A DNA stretch of 64,000 bases from Altericroceibacterium indicum (lineage in GTDB: Bacteria; Pseudomonadota; Alphaproteobacteria; Sphingomonadales; Sphingomonadaceae): NCBI RefSeq assembly GCF_009828105.1, contig NZ_WTYQ01000001.1, forward strand, positions 62,001 to 126,000, in the 5' to 3' direction. This document shows positions 35,104 through 44,286 of this stretch, piece after piece. Every line of letters begins with the position of its first letter. Position 1 is the stretch's first letter. The translations under genes and the position numbers were made by a program. A model generated the notes under the pieces. It made no database searches, was not told the origin of the DNA, and saw only the letters and a program-made list of their open reading frames with translations.

Positions 35104-36516
35104 GTGAGCAACAGGCATATCATTTCCGTTGAACCGGCCACAGGGGAGGCCTTCTGGGAAGGTGAAATCGGAAATGTGGATGCGGCCGTTGTCACTGCAT
35201 GCAAGGCGTGGCGACATTGGGCGGCAGAACCACTTGCCAAACGGGTAGAACTGATGCGCCGTTTCGCCAATGAAGTGCGGCGGCAGGAAGAGGCGCTCGC
35301 AACGCTCATATCCCGCGAAACCGGCAAGCCCTTGTGGGAAGCGCGCAGCGAAGTCAGCGCGGTGATCGATCAGGTTGAAATATCGATCCGCGCATATGGT
35401 GAACGCACCGGGCAGCGGCGGCTGGACAGCGCCTTGCAGGGCACCAGTGCGCTGCGCCACAGGCCGCATGGCGTGATGGTGGTGCTGGCGCCTTATAATT
35501 CGCCCGCCCATCTGCCGAACGGGCATATCGTTCCAGCGCTTATCGCGGGCAATGTCGTGATCCTGAAACCGAGTGAGAAAACCCCTGCCGTGGGCGAATT
35601 TCTGGTCGGCTGCTTCCACCGCGCAGGCGTGCCCGAAGGCGTGTTGCAATTGCTGATTGGCGGCCCGGAAGAAGGGCAAATGCTGGTGGCGCATGCCGAT
35701 GTCAGCGGCATCTTGTTCACTGGCTCTGCACCAACTGGCATTGCGATCAACCGCAAGCTGGCCAGCACACCGAACAAGATCGTGACGCTGGAAATGGGCG
35801 GGAATAATCCCATCCTTGTGTGGGACACGCCCAAGATAGGCGATGTGGCGGCGCTGATTATACAATCGGCCTTCACCAATGCGGGACAGCGCTGCACAGC
35901 GGCAAGCCGCCTGATCGTAAAATCATCGATGTATTTCGATCTTATCGCTGAATTGCTCAAGCTGCTCGACCGGATGGTGATCGGCGCGCCATTTGACCAG
36001 CCGCAGCCCTTTATGGGGCCGATGATCGACACGCGCGCGGCTGATTTGGTGACGGAGAGCTTCCTCTATTTTCTCTCCAATGGCGGCAAGGCGCTGGCCC
36101 ATATGCGCCGCCCGTTTGGTGATCTTCCCTTTGTTACGCCGGGATTGATCGACGTCACCGGGGTGGAGGATCGCCCTGATGTTGAGATTTTCGGGCCGCT
36201 CCTCCAGATTATCCGGGCGGATGATTTTGATGAAGCTATCGCCGAAGCCAACAATACGCGCTTTGGCCTGTCAGCATCCTTGCTGGGTGGTTCGCCGGAG
36301 GAATATAACCGCTTCTGGAGCAATATCCGCGCTGGCATCATCAATTGGAACCGTCCGACCAATGCGCCCTCAGCCAGTGCGCCAGTGGGCGGGGTGGGGC
36401 TGTCCGGCAATCACCGTCCAGGCGCTTATTATTCTGCGGATCATTGCGCCTATCCGGTCTCCAGCTCCGAACTTGACCAGCCACGGGCGAGCGTGGGTGT
36501 TGGGTTTGAGCAATGA
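35104..36516 (+). CDS. astD: Succinylglutamate-semialdehyde dehydrogenase
   Basis: AstD oxidises succinylglutamate semialdehyde in the arginine succinyltransferase route. The 470-residue aldehyde dehydrogenase shows the catalytic Glu in TLEMGGNNPILVW and the Cys in NAGQRCTAASRLIV. The C-terminal WNRPTNAPSASAPVGGVGLSGNHRPGAYYSADHCAYPVSS is specific to AstD among aldehyde dehydrogenases. The start is probably GTG at 35104 (SNRHIISVEPATG); a TTG two codons earlier is also in frame. No astA, astB, astC or astE is adjacent. Confidence 0.88.
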   Translation: MSNRHIISVEPATGEAFWEGEIGNVDAAVVTACKAWRHWAAEPLAKRVELMRRFANEVRRQEEALATLISRETGKPLWEARSEVSAVIDQVEISIRAYGERTGQRRLDSALQGTSALRHRPHGVMVVLAPYNSPAHLPNGHIVPALIAGNVVILKPSEKTPAVGEFLVGCFHRAGVPEGVLQLLIGGPEEGQMLVAHADVSGILFTGSAPTGIAINRKLASTPNKIVTLEMGGNNPILVWDTPKIGDVAALIIQSAFTNAGQRCTAASRLIVKSSMYFDLIAELLKLLDRMVIGAPFDQPQPFMGPMIDTRAADLVTESFLYFLSNGGKALAHMRRPFGDLPFVTPGLIDVTGVEDRPDVEIFGPLLQIIRADDFDEAIAEANNTRFGLSASLLGGSPEEYNRFWSNIRAGIINWNRPTNAPSASAPVGGVGLSGNHRPGAYYSADHCAYPVSSSELDQPRASVGVGFEQ

Positions 36517-36574
36517 CGTGCGCGCCTTCGTAAGCGGCTGAGCTTTCGCAAACAGTCCTTGGCGGGGCATGATC

Positions 36575-36946
36575 TCATTCATAGCTCACCACTTCAAATT
36601 CGATCCCGTCCCAATCGAAGAAATAGAACCGGCGGCCCGGTTCATAATCACCGTGATTAAAAGGTATCAGGCCAGCGTCAAAAACCACGCTTTCGGCGGC
36701 ATCAAGATCATCGACCACAATGCCGATGTGGTTGAGTGGGCGGCCCTTATGGAAACGCTCCTGTTTCTTGTGGTTGGTATAAATCGCGAGGTAAGTCTCT
36801 TCCTCGCCGCAATGGATCGTTTCCCCGCCATTCAAGGCAGGCCCACGCCAGCGTTGATGCCAGCCACATAGTTTTTCAAACAAAGCGGCGGAACGATCAA
36901 TATCGCTAACGAGAATGTTAACGTGTTCGAGCTTGCCTTTGGTCAT
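36575..36946 (-). CDS. VOC family (glyoxalase/dioxygenase fold) protein, probable SoxR target
   Basis: The 123-residue protein is a single vicinal-oxygen-chelate domain: LEHVNILVSDIDRSAALFEKLCGWHQRW, NHIGIVVDDLDAAESVVFDAG and GRRFYFFDWDGIEFEVVSYE. The His, His and Glu positions of the metal site are visible. Substrate is unknown (glyoxalase, thiol transferase or dioxygenase). Its promoter has the exact layout of SoxR-controlled promoters, so induction by redox-cycling compounds is a firm prediction. It diverges from soxR. Confidence 0.85.
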   Translation of the reverse strand: MTKGKLEHVNILVSDIDRSAALFEKLCGWHQRWRGPALNGGETIHCGEEETYLAIYTNHKKQERFHKGRPLNHIGIVVDDLDAAESVVFDAGLIPFNHGDYEPGRRFYFFDWDGIEFEVVSYE

Positions 36947-37059
36947 GATGCTATCTCCAATTCATTCCATTTCATGTCTGGCAATTCAGCGGCTGGATGC
37001 GGCCCGATTGTGTCGATCGAAGGCCTGTTTCACCGCTGCTGCGAATCACCTGTTTGCTT

Positions 37060-37090
37060 CTTATGCAAGCTCAATCTAAGTTGAGGTCAA
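37060..37090 (-). promoter_or_regulatory. SoxR-type operator and 19-base-spacer promoter for the VOC gene
   Basis: On the minus strand the -35 box TTGACC (37090-37085) is followed after 19 bases by CATAAG (37065-37060). The spacer contains the dyad CTCAA-N6-TTGAG (37070-37085). E. coli soxS has the same plan: TTTACC, 19-base spacer, and the dyad CCTCAA-N6-TTGAGG. The long spacer is characteristic of MerR-class activation by DNA untwisting. The transcript would start about 107 bases before the VOC ATG. Confidence 0.75.
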
Positions 37091-37110
37091 GCTATTACTG
37101 GAGATATGAA

Positions 37111-37560
37111 GTGGCGCACGAAAATCCCGGCAATCATTTGATCGCGATTGGCACACTTGCGCGGCGGACGGGTGTGGCCGTGTCTGCAATCCGATTTTAT
37201 GAAGAGAAGGGATTGCTCCAATCTTTGCGCACAGCAGGTAATCAGCGACGCTTTTTGCGGTCAGACATTCGCCGGATCAGCTTTATCCTGATTGCGCAAA
37301 AATTGGGGCTGGGCCTGAAAGAGATCGAAGAACATCTCGCCACTTTGCCGCAAGGGCGCACGCCGACGGTGAGGGATTGGGAGCGGATTAGCAGCCATAT
37401 GCGCGAGCGGATTGATGAACAGATTGATCTCCTGACTCGCACCCGCAAGCGGCTCGATCAATGTATCGGTTGCGGCTGTCTCAGCCTTGCAAAATGCGCA
37501 CTTTATAATGCCGGGGACAAGGCAGCCGCCAAGGGGCCGGGGCCGCATATGGATTTGTAA
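37111..37560 (+). CDS. soxR: Redox-sensitive transcriptional activator SoxR
   Basis: SoxR is a MerR-family activator whose 2Fe-2S cluster is oxidised by redox-cycling compounds. The 149-residue product has the winged helix IGTLARRTGVAVSAIRFYEEKGLL, a long dimer helix, and the cluster motif C118-I-G-C121-G-C123-x5-C129, spaced exactly as in known SoxR. I chose GTG at 37111, ten bases after GGAG, because the product then has the family length; the frame is open further upstream. The gene diverges from the VOC gene, and a SoxR box lies between. Confidence 0.93.
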   Translation: MAHENPGNHLIAIGTLARRTGVAVSAIRFYEEKGLLQSLRTAGNQRRFLRSDIRRISFILIAQKLGLGLKEIEEHLATLPQGRTPTVRDWERISSHMRERIDEQIDLLTRTRKRLDQCIGCGCLSLAKCALYNAGDKAAAKGPGPHMDL

Positions 37561-37565
37561 GCGGC

Positions 37566-40500
37566 CTATTCGGCAGCGGCAAGCAATTCGGTGGCCCCGC
37601 CAAGATCCACGCTGACCAGCCGCGAAACGCCCTGTTCGACCATGGTCACACCGAACAAACGGTGCATTCGGCTCATCGTAACCGCATTGTGGGTTACGAT
37701 CAGATAGCGGGTGTGCGTTTCGCGGGCCATCTGGTCGAGAAGATCGCAAAACCGGTCAATATTGGCATCATCGAGCGGGGCATCCACCTCGTCCAGCACA
37801 CAGATCGGGGCCGGATTGGTGAGGAACAGGCCGAAGATCAGCGCGCAGGCGGTCAGCGCCTGTTCCCCGCCTGAGAGAAGCGAAAGCGATTGCAGCCGCT
37901 TGCCGGGCGGCTGGGCATAGATTTCCAACCCTGCCTCCAGCGGATCATCGCTATCCACCAGTGCCAGATGCGCCTGTCCGCCTTGGAAGAGCCGGGTGAA
38001 CAGCCGCATGAAATGTCCATTCACCGCTTCAAAAGCGGCGCGCAAGCGTTCACGCCCTTCGCGGTTGAGATTACCGATGGAGCCGCGCAGGCGGTGGACT
38101 GCTTCAGCCAGTTCTGCCTGCTCTGCCGCGCTTTCGCCATGGCGCGCTTCGATGGCGGCGAGTTCATCGGCGGCCACCAGATTAACCGGGCCAATTCGTT
38201 CACGGCTGGTGGTGAGTTTTTCAAGCGCGCTGTTCTCCAGTTCCGCACTGGCCACAGAATCAGGATCAAAGTTGAAATTGCGCGAGAGGACGGGGGCTGG
38301 GCATTGAAAACGCTCACCCGATTGGCGGCCCATCTCTTCCCGCCGCGCTTCTTCGCTTTCGGCGCGCGCAGTGGCTCCGGCGCGGGCTTCGCGTGCAGCA
38401 GACAGGGTTTCATTGGCTTCGGCCAGCGTTACATCGGCCAGGCGCGATTGTTCGGTGATGGCGTTCACCGCTGCGTCAGCTTCCGCCAGTTCTGCGGCGA
38501 GCCTCTCACGCACAGCTTCGCCCTGCTCAATCTCGCGCATCAGTGTTTCAGGCTTGGCGGCGATGACGGTGCGTTCTTCGGCAATTTCATCGAAACGACG
38601 ACCCATTTCAGCGAGGCGGCTGGCGGCATCGCCGGCGCGACGTTGCCACCCCTTGATGTCGGCGCGCTGGGTGACGGTGCGTTCCTGCGCAACAGCGAGC
38701 GCCTGATCATGCGCGGCCAGAGCAGCGCTTGCGCTTTGCATGGCAGAGCGCGCCGCTTCATGGCGGGCCTGCGCGGCATCCAGCGCAGCGCGGCCGGTCG
38801 CCGGATCGGGGAGGGCGGCTTTGCGCGCATCGGTGGCGGCGACATCACGCTCCGCCTGTTCGACTTGGGATGCCAAATCGCGCGTCGCTTCATCCAGCTC
38901 TTCCATCCGTCGGACATAGCGATCACGCGCTACTTCTGCCTGATCGAGTGCACGCAATGCCTGCCGTTCCGCCTCCACCGATTGCGTGACAGCGCGTTCC
39001 TTGGCCACTAGATCATTCTGCAAAGTGCTGAGCTTTTCTTGCGCAGATATCTGCCGGGCTTCAGCTTGGCGGACAGCCTCTTGCAGAGGAGGAAGCGCGG
39101 ATTCCAATTCGGCAAAGCGGTTTTCGGCTTCCAGCCGCGCCGCTTCTGCCGCCCCTTCGCCCCGCGCGACAAAACCATCCCATCGGCGCAAGGCCCCGGC
39201 CGTGGTCACCAACCATTCGCCGGGATGCAAAAGGCGGTCATCATCAGCCTCCACCACATGAACCAGCGCCAGCCGAGCGGCGAGTTCCGGCGGGCAATCA
39301 GGCACATGGGCGACCAGAGTATCGGCCACCGGGGAAGGCGCAGCATCGCCACTTCCACGCCAGAATCGCCCTTCCGGCTGGCCTTCCGGCATCCCCAAGG
39401 GCGCCCTGGCATCGCGCCCCAGAACAGCGGCGAGCGCACGTTCATAGCCCTTATCGGCCCGCACCCGGTCCAGCGCCGATGGCAGGCCATGCTTGTTGGA
39501 CGCCTGCCGCTGCCGCGCCTGTCGATCCCGCAAAAGGGCCTGATATTCCCGCTCCATCCCGGCAAGATCGGCCTTGGCGGCTGAAACCGCACTGGCCGCC
39601 GCATCGCGTTCTTCAGCCAGAGCAATCTTCTGCTCTTGCTGCACTTCCAGAGCTTTCCGCGCGGCACTGAGAGAGGCAGCCGTGGCTTCAACCTGCTGCT
39701 GAGCCTCTTCCACCGCCGCAGCCGGATCGCCCTGCTCATTCAGTGCATCGCGCATCTGGCTTTGCCGCGCATGTTCTGCCGCCAGGCGATCATATCGTGC
39801 ACGCGCCTGCGCCACTTCGCTTTCAGCCACGCGCCACTCCGCTTCAACGCCTGCATGATCCGCTGTCGCTTTGGCGAGCGCCAGTTCTGCCGCACGGGCG
39901 GCACGTTCAGCATTGTCTGCCTCAGCCGCCATGGCAGGCCTTGCGGCTTGATCCGCAGCAAGCGCCTTTTCATTGGTGGCGAGTTCATTTTCCAGCCGCT
40001 GCAATTGTTCAGCGGCATCGCGGGTGATCCGGTCTGCTTCACTGCGATCATTGTCCAGACGCTGCTTCTGCCGGTCGAGATCGGCGAGCCTTTGTTCGGC
40101 CGCTTCCAACTGGCTGGTGAGCGTGACCATGCGATGCCCCTGCGCCTGCGCATCATCGCGCCGGTCGGCCAGAAGATCACGTGCTTTGGCGAGTTCTGCT
40201 GCCAGCACATGTTGCGCATCCTGCGCTTGTTTGGTGAGGCTTTGCGCGGTTTGCACCCGTTCATCACAGGCCTTGGCTTCGGCCCGTGCTGCCTTGGCTG
40301 CTTCTGCTGCATCGCGCCAGCGGGCAAACAGCAACCGTGCCTCTGCGTTGCGAATCTCACCCGATAATTCCTTATAGCGTTCAGCCTGCCGGGCCTGCCG
40401 CCTCAGCGTGGCCATCTGGCTATCGAGGCCTGCCATCAGATCATCGAGCCGGGCCAGATTGCTTTCCGTCTGGCGTAATTTGCTTTCTGCATCGCGCCTG

Positions 40501-41000
40501 CGGACATGCAAGCCGGCAATCCCGGCCGCTTCTTCCAGCATTTGCCTGCGTTCGGCAGGTTTGGCCGCGATCACTGCGGCGATCTTGCCCTGGCTGACAA
40601 GGGCGGGGGAATGCGCGCCGGTCGCGGCATCGGCAAAGGTCAGCGCGACATCCTTGGCCCGCACATCCCGGCCATTCACACGATAGGCACTGCCCGCCCC
40701 GCGCTCTATCCGCCGGGTGACTTGCAATTCTTCGCCTTCGGAATCGATGGCGTTGAGGATAACTTCGGCAAAATCACGCGGGGGGCGCTGTGCGGTTCCG
40801 GCGAAGATCACATCTTCCATACCGCCAGAGCGCAGGCTCTTGGGGGAGTTTTCCCCCATCACCCAGCGAATAGCTTCCAGCAGGTTGGACTTGCCGCAAC
40901 CATTGGGGCCGACGATGCCCGTCAGCCCCGCTTCAATATGAAGTTCGGCTGGCTCGACGAAGCTTTTGAATCCGGAAAGTTTGAGCTTTCGGAAATGCAT
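37566..41000 (-). CDS. smc: Chromosome segregation protein SMC
   Basis: SMC is the ATPase core of the condensin complex that organises and segregates the chromosome. The 1144-residue product has the N-terminal Walker A VGPNGCGKSNLLEAIRWVMGE, long Ala/Glu/Arg-rich coiled coils (about residues 170-480 and 640-940), a central hinge about residues 500-620, and the C-terminal signature LSLLSGGEQALTACAL followed by Walker B PICVLDEVDAPLDDANI. scpA and scpB are not nearby. The stop lies six bases from the end of soxR, tail to tail. Confidence 0.97.
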   Translation of the reverse strand: MHFRKLKLSGFKSFVEPAELHIEAGLTGIVGPNGCGKSNLLEAIRWVMGENSPKSLRSGGMEDVIFAGTAQRPPRDFAEVILNAIDSEGEELQVTRRIERGAGSAYRVNGRDVRAKDVALTFADAATGAHSPALVSQGKIAAVIAAKPAERRQMLEEAAGIAGLHVRRRDAESKLRQTESNLARLDDLMAGLDSQMATLRRQARQAERYKELSGEIRNAEARLLFARWRDAAEAAKAARAEAKACDERVQTAQSLTKQAQDAQHVLAAELAKARDLLADRRDDAQAQGHRMVTLTSQLEAAEQRLADLDRQKQRLDNDRSEADRITRDAAEQLQRLENELATNEKALAADQAARPAMAAEADNAERAARAAELALAKATADHAGVEAEWRVAESEVAQARARYDRLAAEHARQSQMRDALNEQGDPAAAVEEAQQQVEATAASLSAARKALEVQQEQKIALAEERDAAASAVSAAKADLAGMEREYQALLRDRQARQRQASNKHGLPSALDRVRADKGYERALAAVLGRDARAPLGMPEGQPEGRFWRGSGDAAPSPVADTLVAHVPDCPPELAARLALVHVVEADDDRLLHPGEWLVTTAGALRRWDGFVARGEGAAEAARLEAENRFAELESALPPLQEAVRQAEARQISAQEKLSTLQNDLVAKERAVTQSVEAERQALRALDQAEVARDRYVRRMEELDEATRDLASQVEQAERDVAATDARKAALPDPATGRAALDAAQARHEAARSAMQSASAALAAHDQALAVAQERTVTQRADIKGWQRRAGDAASRLAEMGRRFDEIAEERTVIAAKPETLMREIEQGEAVRERLAAELAEADAAVNAITEQSRLADVTLAEANETLSAAREARAGATARAESEEARREEMGRQSGERFQCPAPVLSRNFNFDPDSVASAELENSALEKLTTSRERIGPVNLVAADELAAIEARHGESAAEQAELAEAVHRLRGSIGNLNREGRERLRAAFEAVNGHFMRLFTRLFQGGQAHLALVDSDDPLEAGLEIYAQPPGKRLQSLSLLSGGEQALTACALIFGLFLTNPAPICVLDEVDAPLDDANIDRFCDLLDQMARETHTRYLIVTHNAVTMSRMHRLFGVTMVEQGVSRLVSVDLGGATELLAAAE

Positions 41001-41027
41001 CGGCAGGCCAGCGCAATGGTGCCCGGC

Positions 41028-41780
41028 TTAGCGGGCGCCAGCCTTTTGCAGAGCCGGTTCGATCTGTGCCCAGGTGTTGCCTTCCAGCAATTTACCATTG
41101 AGGAAGAACGTAGGTGTGCCGGTAACATCCAGCTTATTGGACTGGGTTTCAGAATTGCTGGCGATCTGTTCGGCTTCCTTGCCATTGGCGAGGCACTTCA
41201 TCGCCTGATCGCGGCTGATTCCACGCGCAGCAAAGAAATCAATCAGACCCGCTGCTTCCGCGATCTTCTGATAGCGCGTGTTGGCATCGGCTTGAATCGC
41301 GGCATTCAGAGCCGCAGAATTGCTTTGTGCCTTGGTGATGATCGGCTCAAGATTGGCCCAGACCTGCGTGGACAGCGGGTGGAAGCTTTCATCTGTTCCG
41401 CAACGCACCAGCATGGCCATGGTCAGATCGAGCGGATCGTGAATCTGGTTGCGCAATTCATAGCTCACCACGCCGGAATTGATATATTTCTCGATCGGGC
41501 CGCTCGCATCCTGAGAGAACACTGCACAATGCGGGCATGTCAGCGAGGCATATTCCATCAGCTTCAAAGGCGCATCAGGATTGCCGACAATGTAGCCACC
41601 TTCAGGGCTTTCACTGGCTGTTTCATTCCAGCTTTGGCCAGCAGGAGCGGGGATGGCAGCGATCGCTTCGCCAGCGACTTCGCCTGTTCCGGCCTTGTCA
41701 TCGCTCGATCCACAAGCAGAAAGAGCAAGAGCAATCGGGGCGGCCATCAGAGCCAGAGTAGTGCGGCGAAACAGGGTCAT
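41028..41780 (-). CDS. DsbA-family thioredoxin-fold lipoprotein
   Basis: The 250-residue protein has a lipoprotein signal (IALALSACGS, Cys about residue 22) and a thioredoxin fold with a helical insertion. The redox motif is ASLTCPHCAVF (C-P-H-C, as in DsbA), and the cis-Pro loop is DVTGTPTFFLNGK. It is likely a periplasmic membrane-tethered thiol oxidase or reductase. The ATG at 41780 fits the signal peptide. A paralogue is encoded just upstream, 126 bases away. Confidence 0.9.
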   Translation of the reverse strand: MTLFRRTTLALMAAPIALALSACGSSDDKAGTGEVAGEAIAAIPAPAGQSWNETASESPEGGYIVGNPDAPLKLMEYASLTCPHCAVFSQDASGPIEKYINSGVVSYELRNQIHDPLDLTMAMLVRCGTDESFHPLSTQVWANLEPIITKAQSNSAALNAAIQADANTRYQKIAEAAGLIDFFAARGISRDQAMKCLANGKEAEQIASNSETQSNKLDVTGTPTFFLNGKLLEGNTWAQIEPALQKAGAR

Positions 41781-41906
41781 AGATGATATCCGTCTATCAA
41801 TATGTTCGGAAATAAAGAGCCTAGCGCAAGGGCAGCGCTTGGCAAAGTGCTGGAAAGGCCGGGCAGGGCAAATACGCAAATCCTGCGCGCCTGCCCGGCG
41901 TTAAGA

Positions 41907-42611
41907 TCAGATGCCGAGCTTCAGATCAAGTTCGGGCTTCAGCGTATCCCAGCTATGCGCATCGTCGATCAGTTCGCCGTTTAGCACAAAGCTTGGTGTG
42001 CCTTTGATGCCATATTTATTAGCACCGGTTGTGGATTGCTTCGCCAAGGTCCGCATTTTGGCTTCATCGCTGAGGCATTTGTCGAGTGCGGGCTTGGCCA
42101 CCCCACGATTTTCCATCGTGCTGTAAAGATCAAGATCGCTGGCGATCAGCCTGAATTTCTGGCTGAGCGGGGCTTCATTCCAGCCTTTGATCTGATCGGC
42201 TGAAGCGGCTTTCACCTTGTCCATATAATCATCATAGCGGCTGAAATAGGCGCGGTGATTGCCAAAGAACTTATTAGGGTCACCGCAATTGGTGAGCAAC
42301 GCGATGGTCATATCGATGGGATCGCGGATCAGGTGGCGCACTTCCACGCGAACCTTGCCATCGCGGATATATTCGAGCCGCATCGGACCATCAGATTCCT
42401 GCGCAAAATGCGCGCAATGGATGCAGGTGTAGCTGACGAATTCGCGCAATTGCACCGGTGCTTCAGGATTACCGACCCAATGGCCGCCATCCTCGGTTTG
42501 GGCGAAGGTCTGGTTCCAGTCCTTACCAGCAGCATAGGCCGGCGCCATGACAGTGACGACAGCGAGCGGAAAAGCGGTTGCCAGCGCGGCAGCCAGTAAA
42601 CGGCGTTTCAT
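41907..42611 (-). CDS. DsbA-family thiol:disulfide interchange protein
   Basis: The 234-residue protein has a Sec signal (LAAALATAFPLAVVTVMAPAYAA) and a DsbA-like domain. Its motif is VSYTCIHCAHF (C-I-H-C), which differs from the C-P-H-C of the neighbour, and the cis-Pro loop is YGIKGTPSFVLNGE. It has no lipobox, so it should be soluble in the periplasm. The two genes look like diverged duplicates with similar spacing of motifs. The start overlaps the DUF721 gene stop by four bases. Confidence 0.9.
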   Translation of the reverse strand: MKRRLLAAALATAFPLAVVTVMAPAYAAGKDWNQTFAQTEDGGHWVGNPEAPVQLREFVSYTCIHCAHFAQESDGPMRLEYIRDGKVRVEVRHLIRDPIDMTIALLTNCGDPNKFFGNHRAYFSRYDDYMDKVKAASADQIKGWNEAPLSQKFRLIASDLDLYSTMENRGVAKPALDKCLSDEAKMRTLAKQSTTGANKYGIKGTPSFVLNGELIDDAHSWDTLKPELDLKLGI

Positions 42612-43219
42612 TTGCTTCGGTCCTCCTGCGCGCCAAGGCTGCGCGCCAATCCTTCCAATACTTTGCGCAATTCGGGATCGCCAATATCGCGCAGGGAATC
42701 CCCCAGCTCCAACGGGATCGGTTTCAGACTCGGTGGTGATTCCGCGGGTTTTTGAGCAGAAGGCCCCTGAACCTCGCCTTGCCGAATTCTGACCTGTGCA
42801 ATCGCATTATAGCCAAAGAAGCGATTCACCCGCTCGATAATTTCCGGAAACACATGTTGAATCAGTGGGGCATGGGCCGGGCGGACCACCAGATACAGGG
42901 TGCCCTGACTTTTTTCACCTTGAGGAAAACGGATCGATTCCGGGGCGCAAACTTCGGCATGGCGGGCGCCGACAATTTCGGGCCAGCGGGTGACGACACT
43001 CGATTGCACAAAACCAAAACGCCGGAAGGCCGCGCGGCCAATTTGCGGCATCAAATCGGCAATCTGGCGCGCGGGGCCACCGCGCGGGCGTTCATAGACC
43101 TTTTGAGCCTTCTCAGCACGCTTTCGGGGCTTTTGTGGTGTCTTTGTGTTACGCTCGGTGCCCTTCACATCAGGGTTTTTCGGCGTTTTTCCACCCAGAT
43201 CATGTGGCTTGCTTTCCAT
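42608..43219 (-). CDS. DUF721 (DciA-like) protein
   Basis: The product of about 203 residues has a basic, Lys/Pro-rich N-terminus and a KH-like DUF721 domain: FVQSSVVTRWPEIVGARHAEVCAPESIRFP and LYLVVRPAHAPLIQHVFPEIIERVNRFFGYNAIAQVRIRQG. DUF721 proteins of this type (DciA) interact with the replicative helicase DnaB, so a role in loading the helicase is likely, though alphaproteobacterial members are less studied. The start is unsure: ATG at 43219 or 43234, or GTG at 43270, which would overlap the divergent mutY. Confidence 0.8.
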   Translation of the reverse strand: MESKPHDLGGKTPKNPDVKGTERNTKTPQKPRKRAEKAQKVYERPRGGPARQIADLMPQIGRAAFRRFGFVQSSVVTRWPEIVGARHAEVCAPESIRFPQGEKSQGTLYLVVRPAHAPLIQHVFPEIIERVNRFFGYNAIAQVRIRQGEVQGPSAQKPAESPPSLKPIPLELGDSLRDIGDPELRKVLEGLARSLGAQEDRSK

Positions 43220-43245
43220 TATGACCATGCTCATGCCATAGGCCG

Positions 43246-44277
43246 ATGATGGATGATAGGGTCTCAACACAGCTTCTCAACTGGTATGATCGCAATGCCC
43301 GCAGCTTGCCATGGCGCGCTTTGCCGGGTGAGAAAGCACCCGATCCGTACCGCGTGTGGCTGTCTGAAGTCATGCTACAACAGACCACAGTGGCGGCGGT
43401 AAAGCCGTATTTTCAAAAGTTTACGCAAAAATGGCCGACAGTGCAGGATCTCGCTGCTGCATCGGATGAAGATGTGATGGCTGCCTGGGCGGGATTGGGC
43501 TATTACTCCAGAGCCAGAAACCTTGCGAAATGCGCGCGTGAAGTTGCTGAAATAGGAGGGTTTCCTGAGAATGAAGCCGCACTTCTGAAGCTTCCTGGCC
43601 TTGGCGCTTATACCGCCGCTGCGGTTGCTGCCATCGCCTTTGGAAAGCGAGCGGTAGTGGTAGATGCCAATGTCGAACGGGTTGTCGCTCGCCTGTTTGC
43701 GATCACAGAGCCGCTGCCCGCAGCGCGCAAGGTGATCAGGGAGGCCACCGATACCATCACGCCCACCGAACGCTCAGGTGATTTCGCTCAAGCCATGATG
43801 GACCTAGGTGCAACTATCTGCACGGTCCGCGACCCTAAATGTCTGCTGTGCCCCCTATCCGTCGATTGTCGGGCAAAGGAGGCGGGCGATCCGACGGAAC
43901 TTCCTAAGAAAGCGCCGAAAAAACAACGGCCTGAGCGGTTGGGGCGGGCGTTTTGGATTGAACAGAACAGTAAGGTCTGGCTGGTTCGCCGCCCCGGAAC
44001 GGGAATGCTCGGCGGAATGCGCGCTTTGCCTGATGATGGCTGGTCTGCCCGCTCAGACGGCCATGGCGAGCCCCCGCTTGCAGGCGATTGGGAAAGCTTC
44101 GGGGCGATCCGCCATGTATTCACTCACTTCGGGCTAACGCTTGAGCTGCGAGCTGTCACCGATCTGGCCAAACAACCTGAAGGGGATGGCGAATGGTGGC
44201 CGATTGAGCAGCTTGAAGAGGCAGGCCTGCCCACCGCATTTGCGAAGGCGGCAAGCCTGGCGCTGGCGCGTAAGTAG
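43246..44277 (+). CDS. mutY: Adenine DNA glycosylase
   Basis: MutY removes adenine mispaired with 8-oxoguanine. The 343-residue product has SEVMLQQTTVAAVKPYF with the catalytic Glu, the helix-hairpin-helix LKLPGLGAYTAAAVAAIAFGKRAVVVDANVERV with the catalytic Asp, and a 4Fe-4S motif C-x6-C-x2-C-x5-C (CTVRDPKCLLCPLSVDC). The C-terminal NUDIX-like domain recognises 8-oxoG (FGAIRHVFTHFGLTLEL). It starts with two ATG codons and diverges from the DUF721 gene. Confidence 0.96.
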   Translation: MMDDRVSTQLLNWYDRNARSLPWRALPGEKAPDPYRVWLSEVMLQQTTVAAVKPYFQKFTQKWPTVQDLAAASDEDVMAAWAGLGYYSRARNLAKCAREVAEIGGFPENEAALLKLPGLGAYTAAAVAAIAFGKRAVVVDANVERVVARLFAITEPLPAARKVIREATDTITPTERSGDFAQAMMDLGATICTVRDPKCLLCPLSVDCRAKEAGDPTELPKKAPKKQRPERLGRAFWIEQNSKVWLVRRPGTGMLGGMRALPDDGWSARSDGHGEPPLAGDWESFGAIRHVFTHFGLTLELRAVTDLAKQPEGDGEWWPIEQLEEAGLPTAFAKAASLALARK

Positions 44278-44286
44278 CTAGGTTTC

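Noticed and set aside
37890-41786. Long open frames opposite to smc (for example 37890-39011 and 40506-41786)
   Set aside because: They mirror the coiled-coil codons of smc, and the products are rich in Arg, Cys, Phe and His without any domain.
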